Source: Moduliflexus sp964602655 (GTDB lineage Bacteria > Moduliflexota > Moduliflexia > Moduliflexales > Moduliflexaceae). Taken from it: a stretch of 64,000 nucleotides of DNA. Positions within the stretch are counted from its first letter, which is position 1. Each line of letters starts with the position of its first letter. This document shows, piece after piece, positions 27,418 through 36,462 of this stretch. Below the pieces are notes generated by a model. The model was not told the DNA's origin and did not search any database. It worked only from the letters and a program-made list of their open reading frames with translations. The stretch covers positions 28,499 to 92,498 of the forward strand of contig CAZRSF010000014.1 of the NCBI GenBank assembly GCA_964602655.1, given 5' to 3'. A program made the translations under genes and the position numbers.

Positions 27418-27554
27418 AAAATTACGAATTTTCCTTGACTAATTTGACATAGTATATTTTACGTATGCGCGTGTTTTGTATTTTGAACACATGCAGTGAT
27501 TACCAACCAGTATGATAATAATTTGAGCCATTCAGGCATAACGAGGAGGTTATT

Positions 27555-27725
27555 ATGGCCCATTCGATTAATGATGAGTGCATTTCTTGCGGCGCGTGCG
27601 CCAGCGAATGCCCGGTCGAAGCAATCAGCGAAGGCCCAAACAAGTATGTTATCGATCCCGGAAAATGCACGGACTGCGGCACATGCGTTGATGTTTGCCC
27701 GGCAGACGCGATTGACGCTTCGTAA
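27555..27725 (+). CDS. 2[4Fe-4S] ferredoxin
   Basis: A complete 56-residue ferredoxin. Cluster I ligands are in CISCGACASECP and cluster II ligands in CTDCGTCVDVCP, each motif C-x2-C-x2-C-x3-CP, the clostridial type. A strong GAGGAGGT ribosome site (27543-27550) precedes the ATG. It stands alone between the AIR-synthase-like and SpoIIE genes. It likely carries low-potential electrons for fermentative or reductive enzymes encoded elsewhere. Confidence 0.95.
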   Translation: MAHSINDECISCGACASECPVEAISEGPNKYVIDPGKCTDCGTCVDVCPADAIDAS

Positions 27726-27860
27726 ACGCACAGGATTGTAGCATTCTTTCTAAGGGAGATTCACTGCTGTTTTCATCATGCAGATGGATTTCCCTTCGAT
27801 TTTTCTTCCCAATTAGTGCATTTCTATACATTTCAAACATCTTGCGCGGATGATATTTAT

Positions 27861-27882
27861 AAGAAATCTTAAAAGATTTCTT
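27861..27882. repeat. Small perfect inverted repeat in a 380-base gap
   Basis: AAGAAATCTT and AAGATTTCTT around AA. The gap 27726-28106 between ferredoxin and SpoIIE genes is AT-rich and has no gene. The repeat is 136 nt after the ferredoxin stop and might be an operator or weak terminator. Confidence 0.4.
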
Positions 27883-28106
27883 GACCAGAGCATCTATTTG
27901 ACATACACTTTGCTCACGATAAGAAAGCCAGGACAATTCTTCAATGAACGTTTATTATTTATCGTTATGACATAAGTACATGCAAACTCGTGTTTTTCTG
28001 ATTCAACCAACATGAGAATGCGGCGTCAATAATTACGCATTTTTTGCATATTTGTCAAACACAAAAACAGAACCTAAATCATGCCTCAGACTGAAGAGAA
28101 TATCCC

Positions 28107-30053
28107 ATGTTTCAGTGGCTCAATAATCAGACATTAAAAGCAAAATTGTGCGTGTTGACCTTCCTGTTAGTTGTGGCGGTCATGATGTTTGTTGGATATA
28201 TTGTTATCGGGCAGCAACGAAAATCCCTCATGCTCCAGATGGAAGGAACTGGGCGGTTCTTAGTTAAAAATCTTGCAAAAAATGTTGTCAGTCCGCTGTT
28301 AGAAGATGACAGCCTGAGTTTGAACAATCTGATTTCATCTCTGGAAGCACGAGATACATTAGAAGGCAATCCGGCGCGATTGACGGTTGAAGAGTATCAA
28401 AATTTCCTCGCGCAATTCTTTCTCAAAGATCAAATTTCTCTGCTTGACAAGTATATTGAAAAGCAGGATAAGAACGTTTATATTCACATTGACTTTTCTC
28501 GCGACGATCAAGTACTGACCACGATTGCAGGCAATGTGCTGCAAAAAGTCCTGACGCTCTGGCAGGACGTGCAAACCCCTCAACAATACGAAGAATTTTT
28601 CGCGCAATACCCTTGGGCGCGGATTATTGCAGAGACATTATCTGTTCCAGAGAATACGCTCCCCAATCTGCAAATTTCCGATGCTCAAAAACAGGAATTA
28701 ACTGCGAAAGTTGCCGAGCGTTTGTTTAACGAGATTTCTGGATATGTCAAAAATCCGGTTATCGGATATGCCATTGTGCTTGATAAAGAACACATTATTC
28801 GCGCCCACCCCGATATTGACCAGTTAGGCCAGCCGTATGAGCTACCGCAAGGGGCGAAACTCATCGAAAAAGGGGAAGTGACAATCCATCGGTTATCTTT
28901 TAAAGGCGAGATTCATTTTGATTTCGAATCCCGCATTCAGGTGCGTGATAAAAATCTCGGAACAGCCGAGATTGGCTCTGTTCACTTAGGTTTTCGAGAA
29001 GAGAACCTGGTCAAAGATATTGCATCAGCAAAGCAAAAAATCCTTTATATCACGATTATTGCGGTCGTGTTCGGGTCTCTCGGCACGTATGTGCTGGCCA
29101 GTTTAATTGTCAAGCCAATCAAAGTCCTTGTTCATGACGCTGAAATTCTTGGCGGGGGCGATTTGACACATAAAATTACGGTCATGACCGGAGATGAAGT
29201 CGGCATGCTGGCGACGACGCTCGAAGATACCAGAGTCAAACTGAAAGAAGCGCAAGCGCAGTTAGTCGTCAATGAACGTTTAGGCCGAGAGTTGGAAATC
29301 GCGCGTGAAATTCAGATGGGGCTGCTGCCCAAAGAGACGCCGACAGTCGGGCCAATCGAGCTTGGCACATTATACCGGGCGGCTTCGCAAGTCGGTGGCG
29401 ATCTCTATGACTTCTTCTGGGTCAGCGAAGACGAATTAGGCATTGTTGTGGCTGACGTGTCGGGGAAGGGGGTGCCCGGCTCATTGGTGATGACGATGGC
29501 GAAGGCTGTCATCCGCGCGAAAGCGATGAAATCGGATGCGCCGATGCATAAACTCCCTGCGGTGCTTGGCGGCGGGCCGGCGTCCGTCATTCGCAAAACC
29601 AACCAGATGATTGCGCAAGATATTAAAAAAGGGATGTTTATTACGGCGAATTACGGTATTTTAAACATAAAGACCCTCCGGTACATGTTTGTCAGCGCCG
29701 GGCATAATGATACCTTAGTCTATAATTCTCAGACCCAGGAATTGCGTGGTTATAACCCGAAAGGCATTGCGCTCGGATTAGACAAAGGGCCGGTGTTCGA
29801 TTCCATGCTGCAAGAACAGGAAATTTCGCTCTCCAGCGGCGATTTAGTCCTTCAATTTACGGATGGCATTACCGAGGCCATGAATGAGGAACGCGACGAA
29901 TTTGGCGATGATCGCCTGAAAGAGGCCATTCGAAAATATGCGCATCTGAAGGTGAATGATTTTTTGATCGAACTGGATAAAGAAATTCGAAATTTCACAC
30001 GAGGTTTTACGCAAAGTGATGATATTACCGCTGTCGTTATTAAAGTGAAATAA
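28107..30053 (+). CDS. Membrane-bound SpoIIE/RsbU-type PP2C phosphatase
   Basis: A 648-residue inner-membrane sensor phosphatase. Transmembrane helices at about 13-32 and 308-330 enclose a periplasmic sensing region of some 275 residues. A HAMP domain (about 330-385) and a short coiled coil lead to the phosphatase (about 400-648). The metal-binding phosphatase motifs ASQVGGDLYDFF, VVADVSGKGVPGSLVMT, FVSAGHNDTLVY and LQFTDGITEAMNEERDEFG are intact. It should dephosphorylate the STAS protein encoded 64 nt downstream when its sensor is triggered. First gene of the partner-switching operon. Confidence 0.9.
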   Translation: MFQWLNNQTLKAKLCVLTFLLVVAVMMFVGYIVIGQQRKSLMLQMEGTGRFLVKNLAKNVVSPLLEDDSLSLNNLISSLEARDTLEGNPARLTVEEYQNFLAQFFLKDQISLLDKYIEKQDKNVYIHIDFSRDDQVLTTIAGNVLQKVLTLWQDVQTPQQYEEFFAQYPWARIIAETLSVPENTLPNLQISDAQKQELTAKVAERLFNEISGYVKNPVIGYAIVLDKEHIIRAHPDIDQLGQPYELPQGAKLIEKGEVTIHRLSFKGEIHFDFESRIQVRDKNLGTAEIGSVHLGFREENLVKDIASAKQKILYITIIAVVFGSLGTYVLASLIVKPIKVLVHDAEILGGGDLTHKITVMTGDEVGMLATTLEDTRVKLKEAQAQLVVNERLGRELEIAREIQMGLLPKETPTVGPIELGTLYRAASQVGGDLYDFFWVSEDELGIVVADVSGKGVPGSLVMTMAKAVIRAKAMKSDAPMHKLPAVLGGGPASVIRKTNQMIAQDIKKGMFITANYGILNIKTLRYMFVSAGHNDTLVYNSQTQELRGYNPKGIALGLDKGPVFDSMLQEQEISLSSGDLVLQFTDGITEAMNEERDEFGDDRLKEAIRKYAHLKVNDFLIELDKEIRNFTRGFTQSDDITAVVIKVK

Positions 30054-30117
30054 ACCGAGAAGAAGCGCTGATGAGAACAGAAACTCATCAGAACATTGTA
30101 GGAGTTAGAAAAGAATT

Positions 30118-30468
30118 ATGAGAAATCTGAATATTGGCGTGGAAACATTAGCAAACCAAGATATCACCAAAATTGTGGTGGAAGGTTTTTTGGATGCGCA
30201 TACCGTTCCGGAAATGGAAAAGGTCATTCAGGAACTGCTTCAGCAGAAAAAATATCGAATAGTGGTGGATTTTAGCGCGCTCTCGTATATCAGCAGCGCT
30301 GGACTCGGCGTGTTTATGAGCGTCATCGGCGATGTGAAAAATAATAATGGCGATATTGTCCTGATGAAAATGCCTCCCAAAATTTATAAAGTGTTTGATC
30401 TGTTAGGCTTTACGGAGATTTTTTCAATTGTTGATGATGAAGAGGCGGCATTTAAGGTGTTTAAATAA
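30118..30468 (+). CDS. STAS-domain anti-sigma factor antagonist
   Basis: A 116-residue RsbV/SpoIIAA-like protein. KIVVEGFLDAHTVPEMEKV opens the STAS fold and YISSAGLGVFMSVI holds the phosphorylatable Ser pair. It lies between the phosphatase that should activate it and the HATPase kinase that should phosphorylate it. Confidence 0.9.
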   Translation: MRNLNIGVETLANQDITKIVVEGFLDAHTVPEMEKVIQELLQQKKYRIVVDFSALSYISSAGLGVFMSVIGDVKNNNGDIVLMKMPPKIYKVFDLLGFTEIFSIVDDEEAAFKVFK

Positions 30469-30508
30469 TTAGTCACCCGATGATAAGGATGAGGCATGCC
30501 TCTACGCT

Positions 30509-30955
30509 ATGAGTATGAATACGACAACAATAGTGATTCAAACTCCTGGAGAAATGCATTTTTTGCATCGAATTCGGGATTTTGTCACCGGGATTGCCGA
30601 AGAATCCGGTATCAACGAACAAGATATCGAAAATATCGAGTTGGCTGTAGATGAAGCCTGCGCGAATATTATCGAACATGGATACCAATCCGAAGATCCC
30701 AACAAAAATATCACCATCCGCATGGAAATCGATCCCGCCAAGCTGGTATTGACTATTATTGATCAAGGCACGCCTTTTGATCCTCGCACACGAATGCAGC
30801 CTGACATAAAAAAGCTGATTGCGATGAAACGAGACGGCGGGTTAGGGATTAGCCTGATAAAACACACGATGGATGAGATTGATTATCGTCAAGGCGCTCA
30901 TGGACAGAATGAATTAATTCTGACCAAGTATTTGAAAAAACAGAGTGAGACGTGA
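30509..30955 (+). CDS. RsbW-type serine kinase/anti-sigma factor
   Basis: A 148-residue GHKL ATPase. The N-box is IELAVDEACANIIEHGY, the G1 region IIDQGTPFDPR and the G2 region RDGGLGISLIKHTMD. RsbW-like proteins bind ADP/ATP, phosphorylate the STAS antagonist and hold a sigma factor or other target. No sigma factor gene lies in the window, so the output target is unknown. The stop overlaps the next gene's GTG. An ATG at 30515 is an alternative start. Confidence 0.88.
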   Translation: MSMNTTTIVIQTPGEMHFLHRIRDFVTGIAEESGINEQDIENIELAVDEACANIIEHGYQSEDPNKNITIRMEIDPAKLVLTIIDQGTPFDPRTRMQPDIKKLIAMKRDGGLGISLIKHTMDEIDYRQGAHGQNELILTKYLKKQSET

Positions 30956-32619
30956 ACATGCAGAGAACGTTAACGAGATATTGGCGAGACGTGTTCCTCG
31001 GCGTCGTCGTTTGTGTTGTAGGATTGGGAGTGACCGGGTGCGCAGGTCTGCCCTTCAATTCGTCAGGACAGCAGCAAGTCGAATCGGAATCATCATTTAC
31101 ATATCAGAAAGCGCAACGCTTATTCGATTCCGGGCAACTCGAGCAGGCCATCGCGGTATGGGAACAGATTCCGCCGAATGATCCGAAGTACATTGACGCG
31201 CAATTAGCCATTAGAACGGCTCGTATAGAAATCCAGAAGACCGCTCAGCAGGAAACGTCTTCATTCCAAACCGCCTCGGAGTACGATACATTACTCGAAC
31301 AAGGCGGAACGCTTGAGCAGGACGGACGTTTTCAGGAAGCGTTAGTGATGTATATACGCGCCCTCGATCTCCAGCCGGACAATAATGAGCTACAGCAAAA
31401 AATCGAAGAATTGTCCACAATCCTGGAAGATACGATTCAACGTCATGAACGTTTAGGGGAATTATATCTCAGCAATGGCGAATACGAAAAAGCCAAAGCT
31501 GAATGGACGCAACTCCTGCAACTTATGCCGGACCACGCGGTTGCGCAGCAGCGCCTCGCAGATTTGGATGTGCTGTCTGCAAGCAGTGACAACGTGTTTG
31601 TTCAACGTGGTCGCTCACTGATGCAGAAAGGGCTGATTTTCCAGGCGCAGGCGGAATTTCAAAAAGCGTTGCGCGTGAATCCTGATAGCGCTCAAACTCG
31701 TCACTATCTCTCAACATTAGAGAATATTCCGTTTACACCTTATCAGGTAAAAAAAGGAGATACACTCTCTTCGATTGCGCAGCAATACAGCCAAAGCCCC
31801 TCCGACTACGCGATTCTTGCTGATTTCAATCATCTGCCTCTCGATGCCGCGCTTCAGGTTGGTCAAACGCTCAATATCCCGCACATTCTCGGATTCAAAG
31901 CCACGCTTGCCCCTGAAGAGCAAGATGTGTTGATCGAGCCGTCCGTCGCGTCCGAACAGGAACCCCCGTCAGAAGTTCGCGAAATTACGCCGATTTCTGC
32001 GGAAGAACGCACTCAGCATCTTCAACGTATTTTTCAACAAGGCGTTGCAGCTTATGAAGCCGGAAATTATCGCGAGGCGGTGGCATTATTTAACGAAGTG
32101 TATCAAAACGATTCGGAGAATCTTGACGCCTATAATTATTTCTTGCGCGCAATGACGAAACTTCAAGGGGGCAGTTTGGAGAGCGAAGCGCCTCCGCAAC
32201 AACCGGAAACATCTGCTGATTCTGCGGAAGAAGAAGTCGACCTTTTACTGATTGCGGCCAATTCCTACCGCGATAACGGCGATTTGCAAAAAGCGATCAC
32301 CGTATATGAACAAGCGTTGCAATTAGCCCCTGAAAATCCTGAAATCAACGAATTACTTGAACAGGCGCGCGAGGAGTTGAAGACACAGATTACCGCTCAT
32401 TTGAACGAGGGCATCAAACTCTTCAATCAGGAAGCGATTAAAGAAGCGATTACAGAATGGGATATTGTCTTACAGCTTGAGCCATCCAATCAACAGGCAT
32501 CCGAGTATAAAAAACGCGCGCAGAAAATGTTAGAAGTCTTCGAACCAAAAGAAGACGCAAACGCGGCGCAACAGCCACTCCCAACGACAGCAGCACCTCC
32601 TGAAAACGAAACCGATTAA
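30952..32619 (+). CDS. TPR/LysM lipoprotein
   Basis: A 555-residue envelope lipoprotein, with lipobox VTGCAG (Cys about residue 26). TPR-like repeats cover about residues 40-250, a LysM domain about 263-310 (YQVKKGDTLSSIAQQYSQSP), and more TPRs about 345-530 separated by acidic, Gln-rich linkers. It may bind peptidoglycan and organise an envelope complex. Translation starts at GTG 30952 (overlapping the kinase stop) or ATG 30958. As the fourth gene of the partner-switching operon, it could be part of the sensed or controlled process. Confidence 0.8.
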   Translation: MNMQRTLTRYWRDVFLGVVVCVVGLGVTGCAGLPFNSSGQQQVESESSFTYQKAQRLFDSGQLEQAIAVWEQIPPNDPKYIDAQLAIRTARIEIQKTAQQETSSFQTASEYDTLLEQGGTLEQDGRFQEALVMYIRALDLQPDNNELQQKIEELSTILEDTIQRHERLGELYLSNGEYEKAKAEWTQLLQLMPDHAVAQQRLADLDVLSASSDNVFVQRGRSLMQKGLIFQAQAEFQKALRVNPDSAQTRHYLSTLENIPFTPYQVKKGDTLSSIAQQYSQSPSDYAILADFNHLPLDAALQVGQTLNIPHILGFKATLAPEEQDVLIEPSVASEQEPPSEVREITPISAEERTQHLQRIFQQGVAAYEAGNYREAVALFNEVYQNDSENLDAYNYFLRAMTKLQGGSLESEAPPQQPETSADSAEEEVDLLLIAANSYRDNGDLQKAITVYEQALQLAPENPEINELLEQAREELKTQITAHLNEGIKLFNQEAIKEAITEWDIVLQLEPSNQQASEYKKRAQKMLEVFEPKEDANAAQQPLPTTAAPPENETD

Positions 32620-32864
32620 TCTACAGGCGGTTGCTGCTGCTGAGAGGAGGAATGGTCTGATTTTATGATCGGTTTTGACGCCGCGGGTTCATCAAGCTGC
32701 CGCAACTCGGCGTCAAGCGTTTGACGCACATCATTGGTGGCGCGTTTGAATTCCGCAAATCCGCGGCCTAACGCCCTCGCAAGCTCTGGAAGTTTCTTTG
32801 GCCCCACCACTAATAAGGCGATCACTAAAATCACGATGAGTTCTTGCATTCCAATCCCAAACAT
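32616..32864 (-). CDS. tatA: TatA/TatB-type twin-arginine translocase protein
   Basis: An 82-residue membrane protein starting MFGIGMQELIVILVIALLVV, with the conserved GPKKLPELARALGRGFAEFK amphipathic helix and a charged tail ending in a Gln/Ser-rich stretch. The Glu in QEL and the PKKLPELAR phrase fit TatB and TatA/E alike; the length is closer to TatA. GAAGGAAGG before the ATG at 32864 fixes the start. Its last 4 bases overlap the convergent TPR/LysM gene. No tatC is visible. Confidence 0.88.
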   Translation of the reverse strand: MFGIGMQELIVILVIALLVVGPKKLPELARALGRGFAEFKRATNDVRQTLDAELRQLDEPAASKPIIKSDHSSSQQQQPPVD

Positions 32865-33067
32865 AACGCCTTCCTTCATAACGACTTGCGGGTTGATAAC
32901 AGGTTTGTCAAGCAGAATGATGTTGACGCAAGATCGCGCCCTACGCGGCGATTCTAATCATACGCATGTTCATTGTAGAAACGTCTCAGATTTTCTGTCA
33001 ATACTTTGTTCGAAAATTTCACAGAATTTTGACCTTGACAGATAGCCTCACACACCCTAATGTAATA

Positions 33068-33085
33068 CATGTATGAACATACATG
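33068..33085. promoter_or_regulatory. Palindromic operator candidate upstream of the BRCT gene
   Basis: A perfect palindrome, CATGTATG-AA-CATACATG, 47 bases before the BRCT start and about 30 bases downstream of a TTGACA hexamer (33034-33039). Its position suits a repressor site. Confidence 0.45.
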
Positions 33086-33132
33086 CTGTTCGCTCGATAT
33101 ATATCCACCACCGCAGCAAGGAGGAGTAGGCT

Positions 33133-33417
33133 ATGATTTCAGGAAAAAGTTTTGCATTTACCGGCGAGTTATCAACCATGTCTCGTAAACGCGCACAAGA
33201 AGAAGTGTTGCGTAAAGGCGGCTCAATCCCCAGCAGTGTCACACATGAACTGGATTACTTAGTCGTCGGTAATTTAAACTCCCCATTATTGAATGCTCAC
33301 GCCAAAAAAGGGAAAAAATTCCTGAAGGTCGAGGAACTGAATGAACGGAGCGACGAAATCAAAATTATTACCGAAGGACAGTTCATAGATATGTTGGAAA
33401 CCGATCTGGAAGAGTAA
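33133..33417 (+). CDS. Single BRCT-domain protein
   Basis: A 94-residue protein made of one BRCT domain. GKSFAFTGELSTMSRKRAQE and KGGSIPSSVTHELDYLVVG match the BRCT of NAD-dependent DNA ligase (FTGxL, GGxxxxxVxxxTxxLVxG). KKGKKFLKVEELNE and ITEGQFIDML complete the fold. Free-standing bacterial BRCT proteins may bind DNA ends or phosphopeptides. An AGGAGGAG site precedes the ATG and a terminator follows, so it is monocistronic. Confidence 0.87.
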   Translation: MISGKSFAFTGELSTMSRKRAQEEVLRKGGSIPSSVTHELDYLVVGNLNSPLLNAHAKKGKKFLKVEELNERSDEIKIITEGQFIDMLETDLEE

Positions 33418-33443
33418 ATTTTTCCTGAATACTGAGGGCGGTT

Positions 33444-33485
33444 CAAGGCGTTACTGATTCTGCTGTAACGCCTTGTGTATTTTTT
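33444..33485 (+). terminator. Terminator after the BRCT gene
   Basis: An 11-bp stem CAAGGCGTTAC with GTAACGCCTTG and a 10-base loop, followed by TGTATTTTTT. Confidence 0.85.
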
Positions 33486-33496
33486 GCGACATGGGA

Positions 33497-34573
33497 TTAA
33501 GAAAACATGGACAGGACACGAGGCGGCTGGCGTGTATTTCTCTTACCCTCACAGGTAAAAATCTCCGCAAATTCATCGCCATGACATTCCAGCGATTTCT
33601 CATAATAGAATTCCGCCTGCTTGATTTGATTGAGCGCCAAATGGGAAAACGCTAAATAATGATAGATTTCCAGAGGGATCGGTTCACCATTTAACACGGT
33701 TTGAAACTCTTTGAGCGCGTCAACATATTGCTTTTCATAAAACAATAATTTTCCCAACTCGAAATGGACGCCCGTGTTTTCTGGTTCCATTATCGCCGCG
33801 CGCGAATAACATCGTCTGGCTAAATGTTCCTTTCCTTGCGCGCTGGCTAAATCGCCGAGATCATGATAATCTTCTGGAATGACTCCGTTTGTATGTCCAG
33901 GCGCGACATTCCGTAAACGCGTTTTCGTCAATCTCAACCAAAACGACAAGATCGCGATGGTGACGGTACAGATGCCAATACTAAGACATAACAGGAGGCA
34001 AACGCGCGATGAAAAGCAAGGAGTTGAGAAGGAAAATAAGGTTAGTCGAGGCGCGATCTCTGAGGCGGCATGAGATGTTCGAACCAGAGAACGGAGCGCA
34101 TAAGCCACTTCATATTCGGCCTGCGAACCCGGGTCGTTTACAAAAATTTTGAGATAATGCGAGGAGGCGGAAACGCTCTGAAAAATCACGGTGGCCGGGG
34201 TACTGATCGCCTTCTGGTCAAACGCCGCGCCATACGGGTCGCGTCCGTAAAAATTTACGAAGATTGTCCCGACAACATGGGTAAATTGCAGCGTGATTTC
34301 CAGCATATTTCCCTGAGGCATGTCAAGAGAATGCGGTTCGACGCGCAGCCAATCGGCGAATTCTCCCTCATCAGATCGAACCCGCCTCATATCGGGCGTT
34401 GTCGTTATCACTGCCACATGTTCAGGAACAATAGAAGCAAACGCAACGGCGGTATCTGTGAGAGCCATGCGACCGATCCACCCTGAACACAGCAGGAAAA
34501 GAAGAGAGAACATTCGGATGCGAAGGCATCGAATGTCTCCCCTATTCACTGTGACAACTGGGTATTGCTGCAT
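33497..34573 (-). CDS. TPR-containing membrane protein
   Basis: A 358-residue protein. A hydrophobic stretch near residues 20-45 is a signal or anchor, a periplasmic-like beta-rich region follows (about 50-175), then a transmembrane helix (about 190-213) and two to three TPR units at 230-340 (HLARRCYSRAAIMEPENTGV, DALKEFQTVLNGEPIPLEIY, QAEFYYEKSLECHGD). The topology suggests a periplasmic head linked to a cytoplasmic TPR adaptor. Start at 34573 (GGGGTG site 5 nt before); an internal ATG at 34513 is an alternative. Function unknown. Confidence 0.65.
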   Translation of the reverse strand: MQQYPVVTVNRGDIRCLRIRMFSLLFLLCSGWIGRMALTDTAVAFASIVPEHVAVITTTPDMRRVRSDEGEFADWLRVEPHSLDMPQGNMLEITLQFTHVVGTIFVNFYGRDPYGAAFDQKAISTPATVIFQSVSASSHYLKIFVNDPGSQAEYEVAYALRSLVRTSHAASEIAPRLTLFSFSTPCFSSRVCLLLCLSIGICTVTIAILSFWLRLTKTRLRNVAPGHTNGVIPEDYHDLGDLASAQGKEHLARRCYSRAAIMEPENTGVHFELGKLLFYEKQYVDALKEFQTVLNGEPIPLEIYHYLAFSHLALNQIKQAEFYYEKSLECHGDEFAEIFTCEGKRNTRQPPRVLSMFS

Positions 34574-34880
34574 ATTGACACCCCACGAGACTGAATGACG
34601 TTACAATCGTATTGTTAACCGTTAGAAGAAATTTTCTCTTATTGGTATAAGAAGAAGTCGCTGATTTTACAGAAAGTCCGATTCTTCAGGAATCGTAAGG
34701 AATTAAGACGAGTACAGCGAGATCGTCGTTATGCGCTGAAAAGCGTTTCCGTTGCGATATTCTTCTTGACAGACAGTATTTGACGTGTAAAAAAGAGTGG
34801 ACATCTCTGAAAAAATCAACGCCCCCAAAAGGCGTGATCGGCGTGAAACACGTTGGCAAAAAGGATAACATTCGCGCAAC
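34574..34880. other. Intergenic region between divergent genes
   Basis: 307 bases without a convincing gene, repeat or RNA. It must hold promoters for the TPR gene and the REC-kinase gene, but I cannot place them with confidence. Confidence 0.5.
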
Positions 34881-36107
34881 ATGAAAAAACAGGCGGTGAT
34901 CTGTGTTGATGATGAACGCTTAGTGCTGGCAAGTTTGACACGCGAACTGCACCGCATGTTAGAGGCCGCCTTCTTGATCGAAACCTCCGAAGATGGCGAG
35001 GACGCGCTGGATGTGTTCCAGGAACTCCTCGCGGACGGCTACGACGTGCCGCTCGTGATTTCCGACTATATCATGCCCGGCATGAAAGGGGACGAATTGC
35101 TGCGGCGCATCCATGAACTCTCGCCGAATACGCTGACCATCATGCTTACCGGACAGGCGGATATGGAGGCTATCGCCAATGCGATCAATTACGCCAATCT
35201 GTACCGATTTCTTGCCAAACCCTGGCATCAATCCGATCTGAGCCTGACGGTGAAAGAGGCATTACGAAGCTATGGGCAGGCGCGACAATTGGAAGAGCAT
35301 TACGCCATGCTGGAAAATATGAACGTGATTCTTGAACAGCAAGTGAAAGAGCGCACCGCCGAATTGGAAGCCCAGCATCTCGAATTGCAAGAGAAAAACG
35401 AACAGCTTCACGCCGCCAACGCCAGCAAAGATAAATTTTTTTCCATCATCTCGCATGACCTCAGAAGCCCGCTCAGCACACTGCTCGGCTTTGCTCAACT
35501 CCTCTCGGAACACATCCGCACTGCGCCGATTGACCAGGTGTCCGGCTATGCCGACAACGTCCGCAACTCCGCCGAACGGTTGAACGCCCTCTTGGAAAAT
35601 CTGCTAAGCTGGTCGCGTTTGCAGCGCGGTGTCATGGAACATTGCCCCGAAGACATTGCGCTCCACGAATTGATTGAGGATAATCTCGCGCTCTTTGCCT
35701 CGAAAGCGGAAAGCAAACACATCCGGTTAAGCAGCGCAATCGCTGAAGATGTACGGGTGTACGCCGATTACAATATGGTGAATACGGTGGTGCGCAATCT
35801 GCTCTCCAACGCGCTGAAATTCAGCCGCGCCGGCGATTCGATTCGTCTGAGCGCGACCGTGTCCGACCGTCATGTCGAAATCGTGGTCGCTGACACCGGC
35901 CCCGGCATTCCCGCCGACGCTCTGCCAAAACTATTTCGTTCGGACGCGCACCATACCAGCCTCGGCACAGCCGGAGAAACCGGCACCGGCTTGGGCTTGC
36001 TGCTCTGCCAGGATATGGTGGAGAAAAACAGCGGTTCGATCTGGGTCGAAAGCGAAGCCGGCAACGGCGCAACTTTCCGCTTCACGTTACCGAAAGCACA
36101 TCAATAA
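34881..36107 (+). CDS. REC-histidine kinase hybrid
   Basis: A soluble 408-residue signalling protein. The receiver domain covers residues 1-125 (acidic pair DDE 10-12, phospho-acceptor Asp62 in ISDYIMPGM, Thr90 in MLTG, Lys113 in LAKPW). A coiled coil covers 135-182. HisKA has His192 in FFSIISHDLRSPLSTLLGFA, and HATPase_c runs about 285-405 (N-box VRNLLSNALKFS, DTGPGIP, TGLGLLLCQDMV). With no transmembrane part, the input must come by phosphotransfer or cytosolic ligand. No cognate regulator is adjacent. Confidence 0.92.
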   Translation: MKKQAVICVDDERLVLASLTRELHRMLEAAFLIETSEDGEDALDVFQELLADGYDVPLVISDYIMPGMKGDELLRRIHELSPNTLTIMLTGQADMEAIANAINYANLYRFLAKPWHQSDLSLTVKEALRSYGQARQLEEHYAMLENMNVILEQQVKERTAELEAQHLELQEKNEQLHAANASKDKFFSIISHDLRSPLSTLLGFAQLLSEHIRTAPIDQVSGYADNVRNSAERLNALLENLLSWSRLQRGVMEHCPEDIALHELIEDNLALFASKAESKHIRLSSAIAEDVRVYADYNMVNTVVRNLLSNALKFSRAGDSIRLSATVSDRHVEIVVADTGPGIPADALPKLFRSDAHHTSLGTAGETGTGLGLLLCQDMVEKNSGSIWVESEAGNGATFRFTLPKAHQ

Positions 36108-36341
36108 ACTCTTCCAGACGGGTTCAGGCGAACTCTCACGCAATGTCGTTTATCGAAGGCCGAAAAGATCGATCTTGCTCCAATGCTCTTATTGCAGGCG
36201 GGATGTTTGTCTTATTCCGACAAAAGTGGTTTGAGGGGGGGTATATCGAACGTATCGAGAACAAAAACGCTATTAACTGCATTGATAAATAGCCGTCCGA
36301 GGTCTCTCACAGTGTACATCTTAAAACAACAGCAGTACCGG

Positions 36342-36381
36342 GTCAAAGCTCTGCTTTGACACATCAACGCAGAGCTTTGAC
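36342..36381. repeat. GTCAAAGCTCTGC inverted repeat
   Basis: GTCAAAGCTCTGC and GCAGAGCTTTGAC form a perfect 13-bp inverted repeat around 14 bases. It lies in the gene-free stretch 36108-36462. The right half resembles a sequence near 60893, so it belongs to a dispersed repeat family. Confidence 0.7.
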
Positions 36382-36462
36382 ACTCCGATGAACACCTAAA
36401 ATTGTAGAGTCGAAATTTGTTGCGACAGCAGGAATGAAACCGTTGTTATGCGTGTAACAGGC

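Noticed and set aside
30509..30955. CheA-like or two-component histidine kinase
   Set aside because: It has only the ATPase domain, no phosphorylatable His domain, and sits in a partner-switching operon.
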